Below, piece by piece: positions 1 to 7,382 of a stretch of DNA of 61,274 nucleotides. The translations under genes and the position numbers were made by a program. The DNA is from an uncultured Roseburia sp. (lineage in GTDB: Bacteria > Bacillota > Clostridia > Lachnospirales > Lachnospiraceae): positions 1 to 61,274 of the forward strand of contig CANONN010000018.1 of assembly GCA_947567625.1 (NCBI GenBank), read 5' to 3'. The notes below the pieces were generated by a model, which was not told where the DNA came from, did no database searches, and saw nothing but the letters and a program-made list of their open reading frames with translations. Each line of letters opens with the position of its first letter. Within the stretch, counting starts at the first letter, position 1.

Positions 1-7
1 CGAAGAC

Positions 8-61
8 AAACTTTAAATGAGCCGGATTCCGTAACTATGAAGCCGAAGGCTGAATTGTTAC
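8..61 (-). repeat. Dispersed non-coding repeat, left-end copy
   Basis: These 54 bases are the reverse complement of the last 54 bases of the window (61221-61274) with one mismatch (T at 57 where the other copy implies C). A third, more diverged copy lies at 61070-61122. The unit holds a GTAAC/GTTAC inverted pair around an AGCC-TTC-GGCT hairpin. No reading frame is conserved. That both ends fall in the same repeat suggests a contig break. Confidence 0.9.
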
Positions 62-91
62 CCAATAACAAAAGGTGCCATAAAATGTTAC

Positions 92-120
92 TTGAGAAAA
101 TCTGTGATATGTTATAAAAT
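92..120 (+). promoter_or_regulatory. Sigma-A-like promoter upstream of small membrane protein
   Basis: TTGAGA at 92-97, a 17-base spacer and TAAAAT at 115-120. It would start transcription near 127, upstream of the structured leader at 151-247. An alternative reading is a sigma-E-like pair, TGATATG then CATATAAT with a 14-base spacer, ending near 132; I rate it lower. Confidence 0.5.
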
Positions 121-150
121 GATTACATATAATATCAGAAACGGAGATTA

Positions 151-247
151 GTGTGAAAAATAAATTTTTCACACGGCGATTTGTGTCTGCGCGTTGCTTG
201 CCACAAAGTCGCTTATGCACAAAAGCAGCGCAGAAATTGGGATTTTT
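151..247 (+). promoter_or_regulatory. Structured 5' leader element, copy A (candidate cis-regulatory RNA)
   Basis: The stem GTGTGAAAAA (151-160) pairs with TTTTTCACAC (165-174) around a TAAA loop. One base later GCGA-TTTGTG (176-185) pairs with CACAAA-g-TCGC (202-212). The loop of this second stem contains CTGCGC (187-192), complementary to GCGCAG (228-233), which lies just before the ribosome site, so an H-type pseudoknot is possible. The 16-mer GATTTGTGTCTGCGCG (178-193) recurs exactly in copy B. The leader ends at the ATG of the next gene. Copies C and B precede thiC and a CPBP protease gene. Confidence 0.75.
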
Positions 248-553
248 ATGGAAGAATTGTTAAGAAAACAGTTGTTGTTTCAAAAAATTATCGCAGGTTT
301 GTTAGCGCTTTTTGTGGTGATTGTACTTGTCATTGTTTTGACGCTGCGAAGTTATGTGGGCCAGATGGCAGACTCATTGGAGGAGGCCATGGTAAAAATC
401 GAGCAGATTGATGTGGAAGCCATCAACGATACGGTCGGCACGACGCAGGATCTGATGGACAGTGTGGAAGATTTGTCAGATGCCGTAGATCAGGTCACCG
501 GCAGGGTGCAGCAGTTTGATACATGGATACAGGGGCTTGGTATTTTTCAATAA
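248..553 (+). CDS. Small single-pass membrane protein with acidic coiled-coil tail
   Basis: Function not recognised; 101 residues. Residues 12-34 form one strongly hydrophobic helix. The remaining ~65 residues are acidic with hydrophobic residues at heptad-like spacing (for example EDLSDAVDQVTGRVQQFD), suggesting a short coiled coil outside the bilayer. In layout it recalls small DUF948-type proteins, but I do not claim membership. ATG 248 is preferred to an in-frame TTG at 194 because the intervening bases belong to a structured leader shared with two other genes, and a GGGA lies shortly before this ATG. The gene converges with the flavin reductase gene, with 12 bases between the two stops and no terminator visible. 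Confidence 0.75.
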   Translation: MEELLRKQLLFQKIIAGLLALFVVIVLVIVLTLRSYVGQMADSLEEAMVKIEQIDVEAINDTVGTTQDLMDSVEDLSDAVDQVTGRVQQFDTWIQGLGIFQ

Positions 554-565
554 AACAGCTTCCTA

Positions 566-1189
566 TTATTTTCTGCGCTTCGTGTGCTTCTTTCCCGCTA
601 CGCTGTAGCCGAATGTGCCAAGTTTTTCACCGAGAAGAAAATATTCTCCGTGAGAGTAGGCGAGAAGACCGGCGGCATGGAGGTCAAATTTACCGTTTTC
701 GCGCAGATACCGTTCGTCGACCGTGACGCCTGCCACGTCGGCGAGAAACATAGAATGGCTGCCAAGCGGCAGTATCCGGTTTACTTTACATTCGATATTG
801 ACAGGGCTCTCGGCGATGCCGGGGGCCTTGACGTGTTTGGAGGGTAAAGGCGTGAGTCCCAGCTCTGCAAATTTATCGTGTTCTCTGCCGGAGCGCACGC
901 CGCAGTAGTCGGTGGCACGGGCCAGTTTTTTGGTGGTCAGATTCACCACAAATTCGCCGGATGCCTCGATGATATGGTAGGAATAGCGCGAGGGGCGCAG
1001 CGAGACGGAGAGCATGGGGGGATTGGTGCATACCGTGCCGGCCCAGGCTGCCGTTATAATATTCGGTTTCCCCAATAGTTCGGGTTTGGCGTTTTCAAAG
1101 GCATCGTCCATCAGTTGGCAGCTGATCATCACAGCCGGCAGCGGATAGAGCATATTTCCTGGCTTAAATTCCTGTTTTCCCATCCTCAT
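566..1189 (-). CDS. Flavin reductase-like (flavoredoxin-type) FMN-binding protein
   Basis: A protein of 207 residues of the flavin reductase-like split-barrel family, whose members bind FMN and carry out NAD(P)H-dependent flavin reduction or electron transfer in the cytoplasm. The family pattern is seen in the N-terminal PLPAVMISC and the FMN-contact segment AAWAGTVCTNPPMLSVSL (about residues 47-64), followed by FVVNLTTKKLARATDYCG. The C-terminus is basic (GKKHTKRRK). Length fits the anaerobe flavoredoxin group. The first ATG is chosen because AAGGA lies 7 bases upstream; the second, two codons later, has poorer spacing. It is the last gene of a leftward series that starts with malic enzyme, 97 bases after the DUF4364 gene. 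Physiological partner unknown. Confidence 0.85.
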   Translation of the reverse strand: MRMGKQEFKPGNMLYPLPAVMISCQLMDDAFENAKPELLGKPNIITAAWAGTVCTNPPMLSVSLRPSRYSYHIIEASGEFVVNLTTKKLARATDYCGVRSGREHDKFAELGLTPLPSKHVKAPGIAESPVNIECKVNRILPLGSHSMFLADVAGVTVDERYLRENGKFDLHAAGLLAYSHGEYFLLGEKLGTFGYSVAGKKHTKRRK

Positions 1190-1286
1190 AACATTCCTTT
1201 TTCTTCAATTATAAATAGTCTGCCGCCCGCCTTTCTTATGAATAGCGGCATCGGATAACATATCCCGTAATACGAATGTGCAGCCT

Positions 1287-1802
1287 CTACGGAATCAAAA
1301 TATCCATCAGATAGGCATAGACTTGTTCGCTCTGTTTTTTCCAGTTTTCACAGATAGCATTTGCCTGATTTTTGTCCGGTACGGTGAGGGTCAGATCGAT
1401 CAGATTTTTCCCCCGCACCTGGAAACGGCAGCGCACCGCATAGTCTTTGTCGGGCGTGCGGTCATAATCGGCCAGGAAGGCATTGTCGTTTCTAAGCCGC
1501 ATCTGATTCATTTCCAGATAGGCAGTGATATCCCGGTCGATGCCGTCCGTGATTTTGTCGCGAAATAAGTCTAACGTCTCTTTCCCGGCAGCGGTCAGCG
1601 AGTAGAGGGTATTGTTGTGCGTGGACTCCGTCAACACCAGCTTTGCGTCGACAAGCTCGGCGATCGCTTGCTGCGCCTGAAAATATCCGGTATATTCCTG
1701 TTGCAGAAAAAAATTGCAGATCTGTGTGTTGGTCAGAGAAAAATCCACTTTGTCCAGCATGTTTAAAATCGTCAGTTTGTAAATGGTAAAGGGTTTTGCC
1801 AT
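1287..1802 (-). CDS. DUF4364 family winged-helix protein
   Basis: A protein of 171 residues matching the DUF4364 family of Clostridia. Residues 1-80 look like a winged helix: IYKLTILNMLDKV, then TNTQICNFFLQ as the likely helix-turn-helix, then ALTA-type wing residues around LYSLTAAGKETLDLF. The C-terminal half (RCRFQVRGKNLIDLTLTVP) is a beta-rich domain of unknown role. By family resemblance it is probably a transcription regulator, but no target is known. It follows the radical SAM gene by 27 bases and is probably co-transcribed with it. GGAGG lies 10 bases before the ATG. Confidence 0.85.
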   Translation of the reverse strand: MAKPFTIYKLTILNMLDKVDFSLTNTQICNFFLQQEYTGYFQAQQAIAELVDAKLVLTESTHNNTLYSLTAAGKETLDLFRDKITDGIDRDITAYLEMNQMRLRNDNAFLADYDRTPDKDYAVRCRFQVRGKNLIDLTLTVPDKNQANAICENWKKQSEQVYAYLMDILIP

Positions 1803-1829
1803 GGTGAGCGGACCTCCGTCACATGAAAA

Positions 1830-2774
1830 TCATTGTTGCAGGGGACGTGCGCATCCCTGAAAGATGTTTTTCTCCCGCAGATTTCTTTGAATGGTGTTTA
1901 ACACGCGCTTTTTGTCGGTACTCCAAAGCGGAGCGATGAGAAGGTTTCTCGGTCCGTCGCCCGTCAGACGGTGAATGACGAGTTCGGGCGGCAGCAAGCC
2001 GATCAGCTCTGCCACATAATCGCAGTATTCCTCCAGCGAATAGACAGGGAACGGCGTTTGCTCGTATAATGCGCCAAGCTTCGTCCCTTTTAATATGTGA
2101 AGCAACTGTAACTTGACGCCGTCACAGGGCAGGGATAGCGTGCGCAGCACGGAAGCCGTTGTGTCTGATCTTGTTTCATGCGGCAGGCCGATGATGAGAT
2201 GGGTGACTATTTTAATCCCTCTCTCGCGCAGCTTAAATACGGCATCTTCATACTGCGCAAACGAAAATCCGCTGTGGAGGGTTTTCCTGATGTCATCGTT
2301 GGCAGTCTGTAGGCCAAGCTCAACCCAAACCGGTTTCGTCTGATTGAGTTCAGAAAGCAGCGCCAATACCTCCGGCGGCAGGCAGTCACAGCGGGTCGCG
2401 ACGGAGAGGGCAGCGATTTCGGGAGCGGCGATGGCCTCGGTAAAAATCCGGCGCAGATATGCTACCGGGGCATAAGTGTTGGTAAACGCCTGAAAGTAGG
2501 CGATAAACTTTTTACACCCTGATTTGGGGGCGACGCGCTCTTTGGCCTGTCTGATCTGTTCGGGGATGGGCAAAAGGGGTGATGCGGCGAAATCGCCGGA
2601 GCCTCCCCCGCTGCAAAAAATGCAGCCTCCCGTATTGAGGCTGCCGTCCCGGTTGGGACAGGTCATGCCGCCGTTTAATGACAGGCGGTAGACCTTTTCT
2701 CCGAATGTTTCTTTTAAGTAATAATCTAAGGAGTAATAGCGCTTGTCCCCCCAAAACGGTGCGTTCCTACGCAT
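1830..2774 (-). CDS. TIGR01212-family radical SAM protein (YhcC-like)
   Basis: A radical SAM protein of 314 residues. The [4Fe-4S] cysteines are C39, C51 and C54 (C-X11-C-X2-C, within CPNRDGSLNTGGCIFC), the unusual long spacing characteristic of the TIGR01212/YhcC family rather than the common CX3CX2C. SAM-binding segments follow (VWVELGLQTANDDIRKTL, then IVTHLIIGLPHE). The C-terminal region resembles the Elp3-like radical SAM part. The substrate of this family is not securely known. The gene starts inside the end of the malic enzyme gene (8-base overlap), so translational coupling is likely. Confidence 0.9.
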   Translation of the reverse strand: MRRNAPFWGDKRYYSLDYYLKETFGEKVYRLSLNGGMTCPNRDGSLNTGGCIFCSGGGSGDFAASPLLPIPEQIRQAKERVAPKSGCKKFIAYFQAFTNTYAPVAYLRRIFTEAIAAPEIAALSVATRCDCLPPEVLALLSELNQTKPVWVELGLQTANDDIRKTLHSGFSFAQYEDAVFKLRERGIKIVTHLIIGLPHETRSDTTASVLRTLSLPCDGVKLQLLHILKGTKLGALYEQTPFPVYSLEEYCDYVAELIGLLPPELVIHRLTGDGPRNLLIAPLWSTDKKRVLNTIQRNLREKNIFQGCARPLQQ

Positions 2775-3936
2775 GGTGGTGCGACTTTACGGCCTCACTC
2801 ACCACCTCTGCAACGCGCGGGTCAAACGCCTCCGGCATAATAAAATCGTCGGCCAGCTGCTCGTCCGATACGAGATAGGCCAGCGCATTGGCGGCAGCCA
2901 GCTTCATCTCCTCCGTAATCTGTGCGGCGCGACATTCCAGTGCGCCTTTAAAAATGCCCGGAAAGGCGATGACATTGTTGACCTGATTGGGAAAGTCGCT
3001 GCGGCCTGTACCGACCACTCTTGCGCCGGCGGCCTTTGCCGCATCCGGCATGATCTCGGGGACGGGGTTGGCCATGGCAAAGAGGATGGCGTCTTTGTTC
3101 ATGGAGGCGACCATCTCCGGTGTCACAATATTGGGAGCGGATACGCCCACAAAGATATCTGCGCCTTTTAGCGCGTCGGCCAGTGTTCCCCTGGCGTTGG
3201 AGCGGTTGGTCACTTCCGTCATCTTTTGCTGCATCCAGTTTAAGTTCGGGTAATCTTTGCCGATGATGCCCTCCCTGTCGCACATCGTCACATCAGGAAA
3301 GCCGTAGGTCAAAAGCAGCTTTGTGATGGCAATGCCGGCGGAACCGGCACCGTTTACCACAACCTTGCAGGTCTGCTTGTCTTTGCCGGTCAGGCGCAGC
3401 CCGTTGATGATGCCGGCGAGCACGACAATGGCCGTGCCGTGCTGGTCGTCATGAAATACGGGAATGTCCAGCATTTCTTTCAGACGTTCCTCGATCTCAA
3501 AACAGCGGGGCGCGGAAATGTCTTCGAGATTGATGCCGCCGTAGGCGGGGGCGATATTTTTGACAGTGGCAATGATTTCTTCGGTATCCTGTGTGTCCAG
3601 GCAGATCGGCACGGCGTTTACGTCGCCAAACTCTTTGAAAAGCACGCATTTGCCCTCCATGACAGGCATTGCGGCGTAGGCGCCGATATTGCCGAGCCCA
3701 AGGACGGCGCTGCCGTCGGAAACCACGGCGATCGTGTTGGCCTTTGTTGTATAGCGGTAAGCGGCTTCTTTATTCTGCGCGATGACCTTGCAGGGCTCGG
3801 CAACGCCCGGCGTGTAGGCGAGCGCCAGATCTTCACGGGAGCTGACTTTTGATTTTGCTACGGTTTCGAGTTTGCCTTTCCACTGTTCGTGCAGCAACAG
3901 CGCTTTCTCGGCGTTGGTAAGGTTCTGGTTATCCAT
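2767..3936 (-). CDS. Malic enzyme (oxaloacetate-decarboxylating malate dehydrogenase)
   Basis: Short bacterial malic enzyme, 389 residues, converting malate to pyruvate and CO2 with reduction of NAD(P). Visible motifs are LAYTPGVAEPCK near residue 40, metal-binding FHDDQHGTAIVVLAG, the Rossmann loop VVNGAGSAGIAITKL, and FAMANPVPEIMPDAA. I cannot assign NAD or NADP preference from sequence alone. The start is ATG 3936, since AAAGGAGA lies 8 bases upstream; longer in-frame starts run into the promoter region. First gene of a leftward operon (malic enzyme, radical SAM, DUF4364, flavin reductase), transcribed from a promoter at 4053-4081. The C-terminus ends in a short His run (HHHA). Confidence 0.95.
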   Translation of the reverse strand: MDNQNLTNAEKALLLHEQWKGKLETVAKSKVSSREDLALAYTPGVAEPCKVIAQNKEAAYRYTTKANTIAVVSDGSAVLGLGNIGAYAAMPVMEGKCVLFKEFGDVNAVPICLDTQDTEEIIATVKNIAPAYGGINLEDISAPRCFEIEERLKEMLDIPVFHDDQHGTAIVVLAGIINGLRLTGKDKQTCKVVVNGAGSAGIAITKLLLTYGFPDVTMCDREGIIGKDYPNLNWMQQKMTEVTNRSNARGTLADALKGADIFVGVSAPNIVTPEMVASMNKDAILFAMANPVPEIMPDAAKAAGARVVGTGRSDFPNQVNNVIAFPGIFKGALECRAAQITEEMKLAAANALAYLVSDEQLADDFIMPEAFDPRVAEVVSEAVKSHHHA

Positions 3937-4052
3937 TCCGGTGTCTCCTTTATCACGTTTTAAATCATTCAGGGTAAAACTCCCGGTGTACGGTGTGACA
4001 GGCAGGGGAGAGATATCCTTGGATTTTACTAAAATAGCATACAATATTATCC

Positions 4053-4081
4053 ATTATAACATGCGGGACCATGAAATTCAA
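4053..4081 (-). promoter_or_regulatory. Promoter of the malic enzyme operon
   Basis: On the minus strand, TTGAAT (4081-4076), a 17-base spacer and TATAAT (4058-4053). It is back to back with the CotH-gene promoter; the two -35 boxes are only 24 bases apart. Confidence 0.75.
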
Positions 4082-4105
4082 TATACGGCTTTGGAGGAAA
4101 TCTGT

Positions 4106-4134
4106 TTGAAAGAATGAACGCGCAATGTTATAAT
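4106..4134 (+). promoter_or_regulatory. Promoter of the CotH-kinase gene
   Basis: TTGAAA at 4106-4111, a 17-base spacer and a perfect TATAAT at 4129-4134, about 60 bases before the start codon. Divergent from the malic enzyme promoter. Confidence 0.8.
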
Positions 4135-4195
4135 AAAAATAATAGCAAAATCGAAAATCGCTGCCCGGCAGAGCTTGGCAGAGAGGAGGATAAGG

Positions 4196-7100
4196 ATGAG
4201 AAAAAATAAGAAGAAAAAGTGGACGGCGGCGCTTTGCGCGTTTGCAATCTTTGCCGCATCGCTTGGCGGCCGGGCGGGCGGGATAGACGGCGCGCTGACC
4301 GTTTGGGCAGAGGAGACGGGGGAAGCCGGCGGGGCGGCCGAGGAGCAGCCGCAAATCTTGCTGCGAATCAATGAGGAGTATGCGGTGCCCGGAACGCCTC
4401 TTACGGTCGGCTTATCGGGGGCGCCGGACGATATGTCGTGCACATATGCGTGGAGTGTGGACGGAGTGCAAAAAGCGACGGGAGAGACATATACCCCGCA
4501 GGACGCGGATTTGGAGAAGATGCTGACGGTCACTGCGACGGCGTCCGGCACATACAGCGGCACTTACCAGACGAGTATGTATGTCAGCAGGCTGCCGGTT
4601 TTCTATATTGATACACAGGACGGCCAGGCGATTACCAGTAAGGAAGACTACATAAGCGGTTCGTGCAGAATCCAGGGCAATGCTCTCTACAATGCGGGAA
4701 ATACTACGCTCTATGACGGCGGTATCCAGATTCGGGGGCGTGGCAATACCACATGGAATAAGCCCAAGAAGCCGTATAAGATAAAGCTGGACGCCAAAAC
4801 GGATATATTTGGATTCGGGAAAAATAAGCACTGGGTGCTTTTGGCCAATTATTTGGATGAAACCCATATGAGAAACATGCTTTCCTATAATCTGGCGGGC
4901 TCTATGGGAATGCCTTATATGCAGTCGGCAGCCGTGGACTTAATTCTAAACGGGGAGTATCAGGGAACCTATCAATTCTGCGAACAGGTGCGGATTGCGG
5001 GAGACAGGGTTGACATCTGGGACTGGGAGAGTTATGCCGGCGACGTGGCGAAAGCGATTTACAAAAAAGCGCAGGGGTTGACGAAAGACGATCAGGATGC
5101 GATAGAGACGTATTTGGCGGAAACGGACATGACCTGGCTGACTACCAAACGCTTCTTATACAAGGGCGTGGAATACAAGATTGAAGATTATCTTGCCATG
5201 CCGGATTTTACCGGGGGATTTTTGATGGAGCTGGACTCGTACTATGACGAGATATCCAAATTTAAGACCGGCAAGGGTCAGCCGCTCCAGTTTAAGAGCC
5301 CCGAATTTATCTCCACGAACGAGACTGCGATGCAGTATGTCAAGGACTACATGCAGGCGTTTGAAACGGCGATCGATGCGGCGGATTTTACGACAGATTA
5401 TCAGCAGAAAAAGGTTCATTACAGCGAGCTGTTTGACATGGATGCCATGGTGCAGTATTGGCTTGTCAGCGAGTTCTTTATGAACCAGGATGCCATGAAA
5501 AAAAGCACCTATTTCTATAAAGGCATTGACGGCCCTGCCTATATGGGGCCGATCTGGGATATGGACTGGTCATCGAACAGCCTGGTGGGCAGGAAGCATG
5601 ATTCCGGCAAATATGACGTATGGCAGACGGTCTATTTCCACGACAGGGCGCAGGCGTATCAGTGGAACAAATCGATCATCAAGGACCCGTATTTTGCTGT
5701 CAGGGCGTATGAGTGGTATACCAGGATGCGCGATGAGATGGGAAGTATCGTGGCGGACGGCGGCAAAATTGACGCTGCCAAGGCGCTGCTTTTGGAGTCG
5801 GCAAACGCCAACGCGGCGAAATGGTATGGGCAGAGCGAGGAGAAAGAGTTTACCAGACAGGTAGAGGAATTGCGGACCTATCTGATCAACCGTCTGGACT
5901 GGCTTGATCAGAAGTTTACATCCATAGAGACGCTGGCTGGCTCGCTGGGTGCCCCCGCGTCGTATGGAGTTACGGTAGCGCCGGAAGATATCGCAGATCA
6001 GCCGGACGGCGGTGTGTCCGTTACGGCGCATGTGACGGACAAGAGCACGAAAAATGTAGAGTTTATCGTAAACGGAAAGAGAGCCGGCGCCGCTGTGGTG
6101 CAGGAGGGCAAAGCGACAGCTCTTGTGCCGGCAGAATTGCTTGAATATGACATTTTAAATGTTGTGCAGGTGTATGGGCTTGGCGCGGGCGGCAGCGTCG
6201 TGGTTTCCGGCGACAGCAAAGTCACCGATTATCAGACTTTTGAGGCAAAAGAGCCGCAGGCGCCAGGTGAGACGGAAACACCGGGAAACACACAGAATCC
6301 GAATGAGACGGAAAATCCGGGAAATACGCAGAATCCAGGAGGGACGGAAAATCCAGGAAATACGCAGAACCCAGGCGGAACGGAAACACCGGGCAATACG
6401 CAAAACCCGAATGAGACGGAAAATCCGGGAAACACGCAGAACCCCAATGATTCAGAACATCCGGGAAGCACACAAAATCCAGGCGGCCCGGCGGACACGG
6501 GCAACACGCAAAACCCGAATCATCCGGCGCACCAGGACGTAACGTCGGTGGCATTTTTACAGACTTCGGTGACCGTGCCCAAAGGCGGCGCCGCATATCT
6601 TTCGGTAGACGTCAAAGCGCCGGAAGGGGTCGATCGGACTGTGACATTTCAATCTTCGGATGCGTCGGTAGCGCAGGTTTTTGCCGACGGCAGAGTGCGC
6701 GCGGTAAAAAAAGGCACTGCGGTGATTACCGCGAAGGCGGGAAGCCTTTCGGCAAGCTGTACGGTTACGGTGTCGCAGGTTGTGCTCAATGCCGCGTCCG
6801 CGCCGATGCAAAAAGGCCAAAAAACGACGGCGATTCAGATTGCTTCCGTATATCCGGCAGGCGAAAAGATTGCCTCCTGGGAGTCCTCAAAGCCATCGGT
6901 TGCTTCCGTCAACAGGAAAGGTAAAATTACCGCCAAAAAGACCGGGACTGCCGTGATAACGGTTACTACAAAGAGCGGCGCCAAAGCTTCCTGCAAGATT
7001 CGCGTCATCAAGGGGCAGGTAAAGACCAAAAAGCTTGCGCTGGCAAAGAAAAAGATTGTATTGAAAAAAGGAAAAACGTATCAGATCAAGACGGTCCGCA

Positions 7101-7261
7101 CGCCGGTTACGGCAAACGACAAGCTCTCGTACTATGTGGCAGATCAAAAAATCGTGAGCGTATCGTCCAAAGGAAAAATCAAGGCTTTGAAGGCGGGCAA
7201 AACAAAAATTACCGTCAAAGCGGGAAAAAAGAAAGTGCAGCTCGAGGTGCGGGTGAAATAG
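4196..7261 (+). CDS. Secreted CotH-kinase protein with repeat linker and Big_2 Ig domains
   Basis: A surface or secreted protein of 1021 residues. Residues 1-40 are a signal peptide (basic MRKNKKKK, then a hydrophobic stretch). An N-terminal Ig-like region precedes the CotH kinase domain at about 165-560: IQIRGRGNTTWNKPKKPYK, FGFGKNKHWVLLANYLDE, GGFLMELDSYYDE and IWDMDWSSNS. CotH proteins are atypical protein kinases first known from spore coats, but secreted relatives with Ig repeats are common in Lachnospiraceae. A Pro/Asn/Thr linker of 12-residue repeats (about 690-779) follows, then three Big_2 domains, the last very lysine-rich. No LPXTG motif is present. GAGGAGG sits 5 bases before the chosen ATG. 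It is monocistronic and divergent from malic enzyme. Confidence 0.9.
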   Translation: MRKNKKKKWTAALCAFAIFAASLGGRAGGIDGALTVWAEETGEAGGAAEEQPQILLRINEEYAVPGTPLTVGLSGAPDDMSCTYAWSVDGVQKATGETYTPQDADLEKMLTVTATASGTYSGTYQTSMYVSRLPVFYIDTQDGQAITSKEDYISGSCRIQGNALYNAGNTTLYDGGIQIRGRGNTTWNKPKKPYKIKLDAKTDIFGFGKNKHWVLLANYLDETHMRNMLSYNLAGSMGMPYMQSAAVDLILNGEYQGTYQFCEQVRIAGDRVDIWDWESYAGDVAKAIYKKAQGLTKDDQDAIETYLAETDMTWLTTKRFLYKGVEYKIEDYLAMPDFTGGFLMELDSYYDEISKFKTGKGQPLQFKSPEFISTNETAMQYVKDYMQAFETAIDAADFTTDYQQKKVHYSELFDMDAMVQYWLVSEFFMNQDAMKKSTYFYKGIDGPAYMGPIWDMDWSSNSLVGRKHDSGKYDVWQTVYFHDRAQAYQWNKSIIKDPYFAVRAYEWYTRMRDEMGSIVADGGKIDAAKALLLESANANAAKWYGQSEEKEFTRQVEELRTYLINRLDWLDQKFTSIETLAGSLGAPASYGVTVAPEDIADQPDGGVSVTAHVTDKSTKNVEFIVNGKRAGAAVVQEGKATALVPAELLEYDILNVVQVYGLGAGGSVVVSGDSKVTDYQTFEAKEPQAPGETETPGNTQNPNETENPGNTQNPGGTENPGNTQNPGGTETPGNTQNPNETENPGNTQNPNDSEHPGSTQNPGGPADTGNTQNPNHPAHQDVTSVAFLQTSVTVPKGGAAYLSVDVKAPEGVDRTVTFQSSDASVAQVFADGRVRAVKKGTAVITAKAGSLSASCTVTVSQVVLNAASAPMQKGQKTTAIQIASVYPAGEKIASWESSKPSVASVNRKGKITAKKTGTAVITVTTKSGAKASCKIRVIKGQVKTKKLALAKKKIVLKKGKTYQIKTVRTPVTANDKLSYYVADQKIVSVSSKGKIKALKAGKTKITVKAGKKKVQLEVRVK
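6263..6532 (+). repeat. 36-bp in-frame tandem repeat encoding a proline-rich linker
   Basis: Six to seven imperfect copies of a 36-base unit encode NP-x4-(E/D)xPGNTQ 12-mers such as NPNETENPGNTQ. They join the CotH kinase domain to the Ig domains. Such runs can change length by slippage. Confidence 0.85.
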
Positions 7262-7382
7262 GCCGGGGCGAAAATAGGGACTTCCTATTTGGAGAAAAAG
7301 GGTGTATAATACATACATCACTGATATTCATTCGTCAATTCGGCGCAGATATCCCAGTTTAGATGATAGGAGTCAATATGAT

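Noticed and set aside
4175-4195. TTG start for the CotH gene
   Set aside because: The downstream ATG at 4196 has an ideal GAGGAGG and starts the signal peptide; the upstream codons cover that site.
6232-6507. Antisense repeat-containing frame of 91 codons
   Set aside because: It mirrors the 36-base linker repeats of the CotH gene.
7268-7300. Terminator after the CotH gene
   Set aside because: A small AAATAGG/CCTATTT hairpin exists, but A-rich rather than T-rich sequence follows.
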